A stretch of 64,000 nt of DNA, taken from contig JAVJSU010000085.1 in NCBI GenBank assembly GCA_040219275.1, positions 176,254 through 240,253 of the forward strand. Direction: 5' to 3'. This DNA is from JAVJSU01 sp040219275. GTDB lineage: Bacteria > Chloroflexota > Anaerolineae > Aggregatilineales > Phototrophicaceae. Position 1 is the stretch's first letter. Each line of letters opens with the position of its first letter. The notes beneath the pieces were generated by a model that saw only the letters and a program-made list of their open reading frames with translations, did not search any database and was not told where the DNA came from. Of the stretch, positions 8,362 through 17,728 are shown in pieces. Both the position numbers and the translations under genes were made by a program.

Positions 8362-9891
8362 ATGACTGCTTATGATGACTTGAATCAACACATTGCGGAA
8401 TACAACGATCTGCTAAATATCCTCAACCTGATGAAATGGGACATGCGGACTCAGATGCCTTCCGGTGGCTCTGAAACACGCGGTCAGCAATTATCGACTC
8501 TCTCCCGCATGGCGAAAGATCATTTCACCAGTGACAAAACCGCCCGATTATTAGACTCTGCGGAAAGTGAAATCGCCAGCGAAGACGCGGATTCCTATCG
8601 CGTGCGTGCCGTGCGCCAGACGCGTGAATATTATGAAATTGTCAATCGCATTCCGTCAGACTTACTCGGCAAAGTCGCCACATTAGAACCGACTTCAGAG
8701 CATGTGTGGGCGGAAGCCAAAAAGAACGCCGATTACGCCGCCTTCAAGCCCTATCTGCAAAAAATGCTTGACCTCAAACGGGAAATTGCCGAGGCAGTCG
8801 GTTATGAAGATCATCCCTTTGATGCGCTCGTGTTTGAATACGAGCCGAGCATGACCGCCGCCAAGCTCAAGGTGTTGTTCGATGATCTGAAATCCGGCTT
8901 GATTCCGCTGTTGAATAAGATCGTCGCCAACGACAAACCACTGTCCAAAGACCTGTGGGAAACACCCTATCCGATTGAGCAACAACGCGCCTTCTCGCTG
9001 GAAATGGCAAAACGCTTCGGCTATGACATGAACCGTGGACGCTTCGACATCGCCCCGCATCCCTTCGAGATTTCGTTCACGCGGCAGGATGTGCGTATCA
9101 CCACACGCTATAACGAAAAATACATGCCGATGGCGCTCTTCGGTACACTCCACGAAACCGGACACGCTCTCTATGAGCAAAACGTCGATCCCTCATTGAC
9201 GCGCACCGCACTCACTACCGATTTTCTCGGTCAATACGCCGTCGGCGGGACGAGCTACGGTGTGCATGAAATGTCATCGCGCTTATGGGAAAACAATGTC
9301 GGGCGCAGTCGGGAATTCTGGGAAGTCAACTTTGCGGAACTCCAGACCTATTTCCCCGAACAACTCGGCAATGCAGATGTTGACCTCTTCTACCGTTCGG
9401 TGAATCGCGTCAAGCCCAGTTTGATCCGCGTGGAAGCCGACGAAGTGACCTATAACCTGCACATCATGCTCCGTGTAGAAATCGAAATGGGCATGTTAGA
9501 CCGAAGCATCAGCCTCGATGATTTACCGGACGTATGGAACACTAAAATGGAAGAATATCTGGGCGTAACCCCGCCGCATGATGGCTTGGGTGTGTTGCAG
9601 GATGTACATTGGTCGGGCGGGGGATTCGGCTCGTTCCCCGGCTATACGGTGGGCAATGTGATGTCGTCGCAATTTATGGAAGCCGCCCACGCGCAGGATG
9701 CGTCTATCCAAACGGCACTCAATAATGGCGATTATGCCCCTCTGCTGAATTGGCTGACAGAAAACATCTATCAGCATGGACGCGCTTATAACGGTACGGA
9801 ATTGCTCCAACGGGTGACCGGACGCGAACTGACCACCGCACCCTACTTGAAATATCTGACAGATAAATTCACTGATTTATACGCGCTCTAA
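8362..9891 (+). CDS. Carboxypeptidase Taq, peptidase family M32 (copy 2)
   Basis: A second 509-residue M32 carboxypeptidase. HETGH is at the same place as HEAGH of copy 1 and the GVHEMSSRLWEN third-ligand motif is present, so both copies should be active. The two proteins align end to end without gaps, with most differences conservative, while the DNA differs at many third positions; the duplication is therefore not very recent, or the copies diverged under selection. Differences cluster in residues 300-390, which may tune substrate choice. A hairpin terminator follows. Confidence 0.95.
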   Translation: MTAYDDLNQHIAEYNDLLNILNLMKWDMRTQMPSGGSETRGQQLSTLSRMAKDHFTSDKTARLLDSAESEIASEDADSYRVRAVRQTREYYEIVNRIPSDLLGKVATLEPTSEHVWAEAKKNADYAAFKPYLQKMLDLKREIAEAVGYEDHPFDALVFEYEPSMTAAKLKVLFDDLKSGLIPLLNKIVANDKPLSKDLWETPYPIEQQRAFSLEMAKRFGYDMNRGRFDIAPHPFEISFTRQDVRITTRYNEKYMPMALFGTLHETGHALYEQNVDPSLTRTALTTDFLGQYAVGGTSYGVHEMSSRLWENNVGRSREFWEVNFAELQTYFPEQLGNADVDLFYRSVNRVKPSLIRVEADEVTYNLHIMLRVEIEMGMLDRSISLDDLPDVWNTKMEEYLGVTPPHDGLGVLQDVHWSGGGFGSFPGYTVGNVMSSQFMEAAHAQDASIQTALNNGDYAPLLNWLTENIYQHGRAYNGTELLQRVTGRELTTAPYLKYLTDKFTDLYAL

Positions 9892-9913
9892 AAGTGCGCA
9901 CAGGAAAATTTTT

Positions 9914-9942
9914 GCGGAAGGCAGGTGGCTGATGCCTTCCGT
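9914..9942 (+). terminator. Hairpin after the second M32 gene
   Basis: CGGAAGGCA (9915-9923) and TGCCTTCCG (9933-9941) form a perfect nine-base stem with a nine-base loop; a loose T-rich stretch follows. Confidence 0.65.
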
Positions 9943-10392
9943 ATTTGTCTTTCGCCGTCGTCGCTAAAGGCTAGATAAGTCGTTTTTTTCAGAAAAAGCG
10001 AACTTTAACATGATAGAAAGATGAAACTGTGGGCCAATTTCTCTATCAAAATCGGTGAAGTCACATTAATTTGTGCAGAATGCCCAGTTAGTAATTATCG
10101 TAAAATTGCCCGTTCATATCTCCGCTAAGAGTATGCGGGTGATTGGGCAGGTTGCCTAGTTCTTAATAATTCTCCGCTGGATTTCTTGAAATTTGACCCT
10201 TCTACACACGATTAAAACGCTAAAAACACCCGTTTATTCTAATACTTAGTTAAGGATTACGTTGGCATGGATGCTGGATGGTTGTTACAATAGTTGACTA
10301 TCTGTTCATGTTACAAATGTACGACAGATGATTTGTAGCGGATTTACATCGTTACGAACTTAGAAAATTTACGAAGTACAGGAGCAAGATAA
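9943..10392. other. Intergenic leader before the alpha-glucoside importer
   Basis: About 450 AT-rich bases without a convincing gene. Two copies of TGTTACAA (10283-10290 and 10309-10316, 26 bases apart) lie about 90 bases before the binding-protein start and might be regulator sites. No clear -35/-10 pair was found. Confidence 0.4.
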
Positions 10393-11763
10393 ATGAAGAA
10401 GATTTTAAGTTTATTGCTGGTTCTGGTTTTCGCTATGCTCGCGGGCATCAGCGTCATTTCAGTTTCAGCGCAGGATGATCTACTCTTCCCAGTTGGCGAA
10501 GGGGACTTCCAATGGGAAGCCTTACAAGAATTTGCCGATACCTACGATTTTAGCGGTCAAGAATTATCTATCCTCAGCCCGTGGACGGATCAAGATGATG
10601 TCCTCGTCTCCAGCGTCCTCGACTATTTTGAATGGGCAACTGGTGCAACTGTAAACCACGCTGGTTCCAACAGTATGGAACAACAAATCGTGATTGACTG
10701 CCAGGCAGGTAGTCCGCTGGATATTATCGTCTTCCCGCAACCGGGTTTGATGGCAAATATGGCAGAAGATGGTTGCCTCGTTCCGTGGGGACAAGATGCG
10801 GCTGATTGGATGGCAGAAAATTATGCCGCCGGTCCGTCCTGGGTTGATCTCGGTACTGCTGTTGGCGAAGATGGCGAATCAGCCTTCTATGCTTTCCCCT
10901 ACAAGATCGATCTGAAGAGTATCGTCTGGTACATCCCGGATAATTTCGCTGATGCCGGTTACGAAGTTCCTGAAACCATGGAAGAACTGCTTGCCCTTAG
11001 CGAACAAATTGTCGCCGATGGTGGTACGCCCTGGTGTATCGGTCTCGGTAGTGGTGATGCCACCGGTTGGCCCGCCACCGACTGGGTAGAAGACATTGTT
11101 CTGCGTACCCAACCACCGGAAGTCTATGATGGCTGGGTGACCAACGAAATCCCCTTCAACGACGAACGTATCGTCGCCGCCATTGAAACCTTCGGTATGT
11201 TTGCCAAGAATGACGCATGGGTAAACGGTGGTTCCGCCTCTGTAGGCTCAACCGACTTCCGCGAAGCCCCGCTGGGTATGTTTGAAATTCCGCCGGCTTG
11301 CTATATGCACCGTCAGGCGAGTTTCATCAGCTCCTTCTTCCCTGAGGGTACAGAATTAGGTCTGGATGCAGATTTCTTCTACTTCCCCGCCTTTGAAGAA
11401 CTTGACCTCGGTCGTCCGGTATTGGGTGCGGGTACACTGTGGTCACGTTCAGTAGATAGTGAAATTACTGCCGCGTTCGAACAGTTCCTGGAACTGCCGG
11501 TTGTTCATGAAGTCTGGATGGCGCAAAGTGGCTTCCTGACCCCGCTCACCAGCGTGAACACCGATATGTACGCTAATGACACACTGCGTCAGCAAGGTCA
11601 AATTCTTCTGGATGCGACAACCTTCCGCTTTGACGCTTCTGACCTGATGCCCGGTAACATTGGTGCCGGTGCATTCTGGACAGGCATGGTCGACTTCGTG
11701 GGTGGTGCAGATGCTCAGACAGTCGCAGACGAAATTCAGGCTGAATGGGATGCACTTGACTAA
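10393..11763 (+). CDS. Alpha-glucoside-type ABC transporter substrate-binding protein (AglE-like)
   Basis: An exported binding protein of 456 residues, close in size to rhizobial AglE. It begins with a signal peptide (MKK, hydrophobic core, cleavage after SVSA at about residue 26). The mature part is a family-1 solute-binding protein, rich in Trp and acidic residues, with a cysteine pair (about residues 105 and 127) that could form a disulfide. AGGAG lies eight bases before the ATG. Two permeases with AglF/AglG-like size and order follow, then trehalose synthase, supporting a role in uptake of trehalose, maltose, sucrose or related alpha-glucosides. The exact sugar is not determined by the sequence. 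Confidence 0.88.
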   Translation: MKKILSLLLVLVFAMLAGISVISVSAQDDLLFPVGEGDFQWEALQEFADTYDFSGQELSILSPWTDQDDVLVSSVLDYFEWATGATVNHAGSNSMEQQIVIDCQAGSPLDIIVFPQPGLMANMAEDGCLVPWGQDAADWMAENYAAGPSWVDLGTAVGEDGESAFYAFPYKIDLKSIVWYIPDNFADAGYEVPETMEELLALSEQIVADGGTPWCIGLGSGDATGWPATDWVEDIVLRTQPPEVYDGWVTNEIPFNDERIVAAIETFGMFAKNDAWVNGGSASVGSTDFREAPLGMFEIPPACYMHRQASFISSFFPEGTELGLDADFFYFPAFEELDLGRPVLGAGTLWSRSVDSEITAAFEQFLELPVVHEVWMAQSGFLTPLTSVNTDMYANDTLRQQGQILLDATTFRFDASDLMPGNIGAGAFWTGMVDFVGGADAQTVADEIQAEWDALD

Positions 11764-11798
11764 CAAGGGCTGTTAGTACCCATTACATAATAAAATCT

Positions 11799-11823
11799 GG
11801 GGTGACACACATACTGTCACCCC
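11799..11823 (+). promoter_or_regulatory. Intercistronic hairpin after the AglE-like gene
   Basis: GGGGTGACA (11799-11807) and TGTCACCCC (11815-11823) form a perfect nine-base stem with a seven-base loop and no full T-run. It occupies the same operon position as the hairpin at 1542-1575. The remaining 190 bases before the permease hold no gene and may contain a second promoter. Confidence 0.6.
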
Positions 11824-12017
11824 GATTCTTATCCACAGATTATGGCACATATTTAGTCGTAATGAACTTCATTCTAGTTGTTAACTGAAACAGTTTTTGT
11901 AGGTATGGATGGCTGTTATGAAATAATGTAACGGGCTTTTACCGATCACTAAAAACACGTAACTAACGACTTCTTACTAAACAGACACCACCTTCTAAAG
12001 TTTTTAGGAGATTTTTT

Positions 12018-13046
12018 ATGGAACGCATAGTAGCCGCTCTAGCCGCCATCGTTTTGGGTGTTGGGGCACTCATCTTATATTTCTTTGGAACCAACTTCCT
12101 GTTAGACCGTTTGATGCCAGATCGTGTTGATGCAAACGGCATCCCTATCGAAAGCCGTGAAAAACAACGTGAGCGCATTCGCCCATGGTTGTTTGTGGGT
12201 CCGGCTGTGATCATCCTCGGTATTTATTTGGTTTATCCGGCGATACAAACCATTTTCCTGAGTTTCTTTGATGACAATGGTAAAGAATTTGTCGGGCTAA
12301 GTAATTACCAATGGGCAATAGAGAACCCCGGTTTCAGACAATCCATCAGTAATAATATTTTATGGTTGTTGATTGTACCGTTCTTCAGCACCGGGCTGGG
12401 CTTGCTGGTCGCTGTGCTTGCGGATCGCATCCGCTGGGGACCATTTGCTAAATCGCTCATCTTTATGCCGATGGCAATTTCCTTCGTCGGCGCGAGTGTC
12501 ATCTGGAAGTTCGTCTATGATGCAAACTTAGCCAGTGCTGGCAACGACATCCCCCAGCAGATCGGTATTCTCAACTCCATCATCGTGAGCTTAGGAGGCT
12601 CACCCACTGACTGGATCACGGTGAGTTTCTGGAACAATTTCTTTTTGATGATGATTTTAATCTGGATTCAAACCGGCTTTGCAATGGTGATTCTAGGCGC
12701 GGCGTTACGCGGTGTGCCGGAAGAAACATTAGAAGCCGCCCGCATTGATGGTGCGAGTGAAGTTCGCATTTTCTTCAACATCATGCTCCCGCAAATCATG
12801 ACGACCATTCTAGTGGTCATTACCACGATTATCATTACCGTCCTAAAAGTCTTCGATGTGGTACAGGTGATGACTAATGGACAGTGGGATACGCAGGTAC
12901 TGGCGAACTTAATGTATGATCTCATGTTCCGCGGTGGTGGTGATTTCGGACGTAGTAGTGCTGTCGCGGTGGTTATTATGGTCGCGGTGATACCTGTCCT
13001 CGTCTGGAATATCCGTCGCTTCCGCCAAGAGGAGGCTTATCGATGA
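12018..13046 (+). CDS. Alpha-glucoside-type ABC transporter permease (AglF-like)
   Basis: A 342-residue membrane subunit. Two N-terminal helices (about 5-28 and 58-80) are separated by a charged cytoplasmic loop, then the conserved permease block follows, with the EAA loop LEAARIDGASEVRIFFN near residue 235. Length and topology fit AglF (about 335 residues). AGGAG lies seven bases before the ATG. The stop overlaps the start of the next permease by four bases (ATGA), so translation of the two is coupled. Confidence 0.9.
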   Translation: MERIVAALAAIVLGVGALILYFFGTNFLLDRLMPDRVDANGIPIESREKQRERIRPWLFVGPAVIILGIYLVYPAIQTIFLSFFDDNGKEFVGLSNYQWAIENPGFRQSISNNILWLLIVPFFSTGLGLLVAVLADRIRWGPFAKSLIFMPMAISFVGASVIWKFVYDANLASAGNDIPQQIGILNSIIVSLGGSPTDWITVSFWNNFFLMMILIWIQTGFAMVILGAALRGVPEETLEAARIDGASEVRIFFNIMLPQIMTTILVVITTIIITVLKVFDVVQVMTNGQWDTQVLANLMYDLMFRGGGDFGRSSAVAVVIMVAVIPVLVWNIRRFRQEEAYR

Positions 13047-14248
13047 ATACACGCGCACTTAATAGTCTTACCCCCGGCGGGATTATCGCTCGTGGGGCGC
13101 TTATCTTCATGGTACTGGTCTGGACATTGCCCACCGTTGGCTTGCTCATCAGTTCCTTACGTGAAAAAGATCAATTGCTGGTCACCGGCTGGTGGACGGC
13201 ACTGCAAACCGCAGAACGCAATCTTCAGGGACGTACTGGTGCGGCGGGCGATCAAGTGCAGAATGATGACGGCATGTATGTCATCAGTGGCACAGTCTTT
13301 GAAGAGGAATCCGGCTCACAGCGCATCAGCACTTACGGCGGTGGCTTCTTACCCGCATCTGGCACGGTTGAATATGAACCGGGCGAGCAGGTCGGCTTAT
13401 CCGATTACAGCGCCGATGAAGTAGTGGCGTTAGAAGATGGCACCACGTTTACGCTCAACTCTGACGGCACGTATGAGTGGGTCTCGCCGGAGCCGTTTGA
13501 GCTAGAGCGAGGGGTGCGATTCTTCGCTACGGTCAGTGTGCCACCGAGCTTCTCATTGAATAACTATGATGAGGTGCTCAGCGCCAATAACTTTGACCAA
13601 TCGTTTATCAATACCTTCGTGGTGGCGGTGCCATCGACGATCATCCCGATTGCGATTGCCGCTTTTGCCTCTTACGCTTTCTCGTGGATGGAATTCCCCG
13701 GACGGCAATTGTTATTCGTCATCGTGGTGGGGTTGCTGGTCGTACCGCTACAGATGTCATTGATCCCGCTTTTGCGCCTCTATAACACAGTGGGGTCGAC
13801 ATTCGGTATAGATGCCAAATCCTATCCGGGTATATGGCTCGCACATACAGGGTTCGGTTTGCCCCTTGCCATATACCTGCTACGCAATTACATCGGTGGT
13901 TTGCCGCGTGAAATTATCGAATCCGCCAAGATTGATGGCGCGTCCCATTTCGATATTTTCGTCCGGCTGGTATTGCCCTTGTCCATTCCGGCGCTGGCAT
14001 CATTTGCGATCTTCCAATTCCTGTGGGTCTGGAACGATCTGCTGATTGCGCTGGTGTTCTTGAACCGTACTGAAGATCAGAGCGTGATGACGGTGAAGAT
14101 GGGCGAGTTGCTCGGCTCACGCGGGGATAACTGGCAGGTACTGACAAGTAGTGCCTTTATTTCTATCCTCGTCCCGTTAATCGTGTTCTTCAGCTTACAA
14201 CGTTACTTTGTGCGTGGTTTGCTGGCAGGGTCGGTCAAGGGCGGGTAA
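13043..14248 (+). CDS. Alpha-glucoside-type ABC transporter permease (AglG-like)
   Basis: A 401-residue membrane subunit. After the first helix (about 14-36) there is a hydrophilic insert of about 120 residues (roughly 45-170) before the permease core; AglG proteins are also longer than ordinary MalG (about 380), so the insert is a family trait. The EAA loop (IIESAKIDGASHFDIFVRL) lies near residue 292 and the tail ends RGLLAGSVKGG. An AGAGGAGG ribosome site lies within the end of the preceding gene. No ATPase gene follows. Confidence 0.9.
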   Translation: MNTRALNSLTPGGIIARGALIFMVLVWTLPTVGLLISSLREKDQLLVTGWWTALQTAERNLQGRTGAAGDQVQNDDGMYVISGTVFEEESGSQRISTYGGGFLPASGTVEYEPGEQVGLSDYSADEVVALEDGTTFTLNSDGTYEWVSPEPFELERGVRFFATVSVPPSFSLNNYDEVLSANNFDQSFINTFVVAVPSTIIPIAIAAFASYAFSWMEFPGRQLLFVIVVGLLVVPLQMSLIPLLRLYNTVGSTFGIDAKSYPGIWLAHTGFGLPLAIYLLRNYIGGLPREIIESAKIDGASHFDIFVRLVLPLSIPALASFAIFQFLWVWNDLLIALVFLNRTEDQSVMTVKMGELLGSRGDNWQVLTSSAFISILVPLIVFFSLQRYFVRGLLAGSVKGG

Positions 14249-14304
14249 TCTATTGCAAGTCATCTTTTGTGGACTGATGTTCCGCAATCGGGTAGCAATA
14301 ACAC

Positions 14305-14335
14305 AGGGGCGATCTTTTATGGTCGCTCCTTTTTC
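14305..14335 (+). terminator. Terminator of the alpha-glucoside importer operon
   Basis: AGGGGCGATC (14305-14314) pairs with GGTCGCTCCT (14321-14330) through two G-U pairs, with a six-base loop and a T-run after it. Confidence 0.75.
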
Positions 14336-14453
14336 ATTAATATGCTCGGAAAAAGCTATGAATTTAGGTCGATAATCCGGCATCGGGCGTTTACAATAGG
14401 GTTGGGTGTTCGTTGTTAGTACAGGTCTCAAAAAGTTCTTGAAGTAATTTCAT

Positions 14454-14508
14454 TGCAGAGACACGGAGATAATATAAAATTTCTTTGCGCCTTCGTGTCT
14501 TTGTGTTA
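14454..14508. repeat. Dispersed imperfect palindrome (GCAGAGACACGGAG type)
   Basis: The left arm GCAGAGACACGGAG is mirrored by the right arm CTTCGTGTCTTTGTGTT. Related elements occur at 16227, 17630, 20028 and 30980. The rest of the 14336-14570 interval shows no gene. Confidence 0.65.
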
Positions 14509-14570
14509 TTTTTTGCTTTTCGGTAGCTACCTACAAATTATGAACAATGGTCTAAAGGAGTGTGGGCACG

Positions 14571-16181
14571 ATGACATGGTATGAAAACGCGGTCTTTTAT
14601 GAACTCTATTTGCGTGCCTTTTATGATAGCAACAGCGACGGCTATGGCGATCTTGCAGGCTTACGCCAACATCTGGATTATTTGCAATGGCTGGGCGTAG
14701 ATTGCATCTGGCTACCGCCGATTTTTCCGTCTCCAATGCGCGATGATGGCTATGACATTGCCAGCTATTTTAGCGTTGATCCTATCTACGGCTTGATGGA
14801 AGACTTCAAAATGACGGTGGATGAAATTCATCGTCGCGGGATGCGGGTTGTGATTGATCTGGTCATGAATCATACCTCCGACGAGCATCCGTGGTTTAAA
14901 GAAGCCCGTAGTAGTAAAGAGTCTCCCCTACGTGATTATTATGTGTGGAGTCCGACACCGGAAAAATATCAGGATGCGCGGATTATCTTCCTCGATACCG
15001 AATCGTCCAATTGGGCATATGACGAAATGAGCGGTGAATATTATTGGCATCGCTTTTACAGTAGCCAGCCCGATTTAAATTATGATAATCCTAAAGTCCA
15101 TGAAGAGATGCTCACCGCCATGCGCTTCTGGCTGGATATGGGGCTGGACGGCTTTCGGGTGGATGCCATTCCGTACCTGTATGAACGCGAAGACACCAAT
15201 TGCGAAAATCTGGACGAAACGCATGTCTTCATCAAAAAGATGCGGGCGTTGATTGACGAGGAATATCCCGGACGCTTATTGCTGGCAGAAGCCAACCAGT
15301 GGCCACAGGATTTGATCCCCTATTTTGGCGATACTGACAAGCCGGACGAATTCCAGATGTGCTTTAACTTTCCGTTGATGCCCCGCCTGTTTATGGCATT
15401 GGCGCGGCGTGATCGGCAATCCATCGTCGATATTGTCGCCCGTACACCGGATATTCCTGACGGATGCCAATGGGCGACCTTCCTGCGTAATCATGATGAA
15501 CTCACGCTGGAAATGGTCACAGAAGAAGAACGCTATTTCATGTGGGATTTTTACGCCTCAGAACCCCGCCAACGCCTGAACCTCGGCATCCGCCGTCGGC
15601 TGGCTTCGCTGGTGGATAATGACCGCCGCCGGATCGAACTCCTGCATTCAATTTTGCTGACCTTGCCCGGCGCACCTGTGCTCTATTACGGTGATGAGAT
15701 CGGCATGGGCGACAACATCGAATTGCCGGATCGCAATGGCGTGCGTACCCCGATGCAATGGAACAACAGCGCTAACGGGGGGTTCTCTAATTCGCCGATG
15801 GAAAAGCTCTACTCACCGCCCGTCACCGGACCTGATTTCGGGTATACGTCGGTCAATGTAGACATGCAACGCACCACACCCGGCTCATTGTTGCAAACTA
15901 TCCGGCAGATGCTTGCTGTGCGTAAGGCGCATCCCACACTGGCACGCAGTCAGAACAAGGTGCAATGGTTGGACGATCTGCCCCGTCATGCGCTGGCATA
16001 TTGGCGCGAAGACGAAGAAACCAGCATCCTCGCCCTGCATAATCTGGCGGATGTCTCGCTCAATATCGAATTGCCGGAAGAGATGCGCTTTATCGACATG
16101 ATAAAGGTCGATCAGGTTACCTCGCCGCGCATCGAATTGCCCGGTTATGGCTATTGCTGGCTAAAAGTCATCAAAGAGTAA
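14571..16181 (+). CDS. treS: Trehalose synthase (maltose alpha-D-glucosyltransferase), GH13
   Basis: Interconverts maltose and trehalose by intramolecular glucosyl rearrangement in the cytoplasm. The 536-residue protein is a complete GH13 enzyme: nucleophile Asp198 in GFRVDAIP, acid/base Glu240 in LLAEANQWP and the transition-state Asp309 in RNHDELTLEM. The strings CENLDETH, LLAEANQWPQDLIPYFG, FPLMPRLFMAL and NHDELTLEMVTEEER are characteristic of TreS (GH13_16) rather than of alpha-glucosidases, and there is no fused maltokinase. The ATG at 14571 is chosen over GTG 14562 because AAAGGAG lies ten bases before it and abuts the GTG. It follows an alpha-glucoside importer, so imported disaccharide may feed it directly. 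Confidence 0.92.
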   Translation: MTWYENAVFYELYLRAFYDSNSDGYGDLAGLRQHLDYLQWLGVDCIWLPPIFPSPMRDDGYDIASYFSVDPIYGLMEDFKMTVDEIHRRGMRVVIDLVMNHTSDEHPWFKEARSSKESPLRDYYVWSPTPEKYQDARIIFLDTESSNWAYDEMSGEYYWHRFYSSQPDLNYDNPKVHEEMLTAMRFWLDMGLDGFRVDAIPYLYEREDTNCENLDETHVFIKKMRALIDEEYPGRLLLAEANQWPQDLIPYFGDTDKPDEFQMCFNFPLMPRLFMALARRDRQSIVDIVARTPDIPDGCQWATFLRNHDELTLEMVTEEERYFMWDFYASEPRQRLNLGIRRRLASLVDNDRRRIELLHSILLTLPGAPVLYYGDEIGMGDNIELPDRNGVRTPMQWNNSANGGFSNSPMEKLYSPPVTGPDFGYTSVNVDMQRTTPGSLLQTIRQMLAVRKAHPTLARSQNKVQWLDDLPRHALAYWREDEETSILALHNLADVSLNIELPEEMRFIDMIKVDQVTSPRIELPGYGYCWLKVIKE

Positions 16182-16226
16182 GTAAGCCTACGTTCATCAC
16201 ACCTCAAAAATAGTAAACATGGCGAA

Positions 16227-16262
16227 GGTACAAAGAAATTGTGTTTCTCATTTCTTTGTACC
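16227..16262. repeat. Perfect inverted repeat between treS and the glycosidase gene
   Basis: GGTACAAAGAAAT (16227-16239) and ATTTCTTTGTACC (16250-16262) form a perfect 13-base stem with a ten-base loop. It has no T-run and resembles the other dispersed palindromes more than a terminator. TATAAT at 16267-16272, just to its right, may be the -10 of the next gene. Confidence 0.75.
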
Positions 16263-16317
16263 TCCGTATAATATGCGTTGACTTATTGACTGAAATTCAT
16301 ATTAAAGGGACAAAGTT

Positions 16318-17613
16318 ATGACAAAAAGAGCCTTTTTTGGGATCACCATTACCGCACTCATCACGATTTTATTGCTGGCAATTGCGCCGATTTCCGCACA
16401 GGATAACGACATCGTCTATATGACGGTGGACGCGACCAGTGAAGTCGGCACAGTCAGCCCGAATGTCTACGGCGCGAACTTCGGTCCTCTGCAAACCGTG
16501 CCTGCGTCCATGTTTGAAGAAGCCACCGCCTCTGGCATTCGATTGTTACGCTTTCCGGGCGGGCGCTGGGGCGATACCCACAATATTCGCGCCAATGATC
16601 TGGATTTTTTGCGGTTCGCCACAGATTTGATCGGCGCGGACATTACCATCAACGTGCGAATGGAAGGTGGCACGCCGGAAGATGCCGCTGAACTGGTGCG
16701 TGATGTGAATATTGAACGCGGCTGGGGCATACAAGTGTGGGGCATCGGCAATGAACCCGACCTCTTCGCAGACTACGATACCGAACGCTTTAATCAGGAA
16801 TGGCGCGCGATTGCCGAGGCGATGCTGGCGGTTGATCCTGATATTTTGCTGACCGGACCGGAACTTTCGCAATGGCATCTGGACTCAGCCTCTCGCCCAA
16901 GAGACGCACAGGGAAACTTATGGTTGGAATCATTTTTGGAAGCGAACGGTGATCTGGTTGATATTGTCTCCGTGCATCGCTATCCCTTCCCGCCACCCAA
17001 CGAAGTCGCCGCGAATGTGGAGCAATTACGCCAGAGTTCGCTGGAATTCACCACATTGCTGGACGAATTACGCACCATCGTGCAGGACACCACCGGACGC
17101 GATCTGCCGGTATCTATCACAGAGATCAACTCGCACTGGAATAACGCTATCAGCGGAGAAGCCACGAGCGATTCTCATTATGCGGGCGTGTGGTGGGCGG
17201 ATGTGCTCGGTAAGCTGATTTATCAGGAACCGTATGCTGTCGTCTATCATGATTTCCAGAGTGCGGCGAATCGCGGCGGGATGGGCTTGATGGGTAGGTC
17301 TGATTTACGTCCGAGCTATTTCGTCTATCAATTTTATCAACAATTTGGCGATACCCTGTTAGAAGTAGACTCCAGCGAAGACTTCGTGAACATCTACGCC
17401 GCTCGCCGTGAAGATGCGGCGATCACGCTCATCATGACCAACCTCACCGATGATGACCGTGACATTTCGCTTGACCTGACGGGCATTGATGGTGAGACCG
17501 TTTCCGTGTGGGTGATGGACGAAGCCAACGGCTATCATGAAGGCGAACCCGTCGCGCTGGATGATCTGTTCACGCTGGCGGGGCGTTCGGTGATGATGCT
17601 GGTGATTGAATAG
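16318..17613 (+). CDS. Secreted glycoside hydrolase, clan GH-A
   Basis: An exported enzyme of 431 residues with a signal peptide ending PISA (residue 27). The TIM-barrel signature of clan GH-A is clear: acid/base Glu146 in WGIGNEPDLF and nucleophile Glu269 in VSITEINSHW, with a strand RLLRFPGGRWGD near residue 75 that resembles GH39, GH51 and GH79 enzymes (xylosidase, arabinofuranosidase, glucuronidase type). A small beta domain of about 80 residues follows the barrel. The family within the clan cannot be fixed from reading alone. AAAGGGAC precedes the ATG. Its place after the importer and treS suggests it liberates sugars outside the cell. Confidence 0.8.
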   Translation: MTKRAFFGITITALITILLLAIAPISAQDNDIVYMTVDATSEVGTVSPNVYGANFGPLQTVPASMFEEATASGIRLLRFPGGRWGDTHNIRANDLDFLRFATDLIGADITINVRMEGGTPEDAAELVRDVNIERGWGIQVWGIGNEPDLFADYDTERFNQEWRAIAEAMLAVDPDILLTGPELSQWHLDSASRPRDAQGNLWLESFLEANGDLVDIVSVHRYPFPPPNEVAANVEQLRQSSLEFTTLLDELRTIVQDTTGRDLPVSITEINSHWNNAISGEATSDSHYAGVWWADVLGKLIYQEPYAVVYHDFQSAANRGGMGLMGRSDLRPSYFVYQFYQQFGDTLLEVDSSEDFVNIYAARREDAAITLIMTNLTDDDRDISLDLTGIDGETVSVWVMDEANGYHEGEPVALDDLFTLAGRSVMMLVIE

Positions 17614-17629
17614 ATTCGGTCAATATTTC

Positions 17630-17699
17630 ACACCACAGAGGCAAGAGAACGCGGAGAAAAATCGCTCTGTGTCTTCGTGTCTTCGAGCCTTTGTGTTAC
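17630..17699. repeat. Dispersed imperfect palindrome before accC
   Basis: CACCACAGAGGC...ACGCGGAG is mirrored by CTCTGTGTCTTCGTG...CCTTTGTGTTACG. This element is open in the accC frame and creates a spurious N-terminal extension. Confidence 0.7.
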
Positions 17700-17728
17700 G
17701 CTTTTTTATATTTTTTACGGGAACGAAA

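Noticed and set aside
17606..17728. 41-codon N-terminal extension of the biotin carboxylase
   Set aside because: It is the translation of a dispersed palindrome and lies before the family's conserved start.
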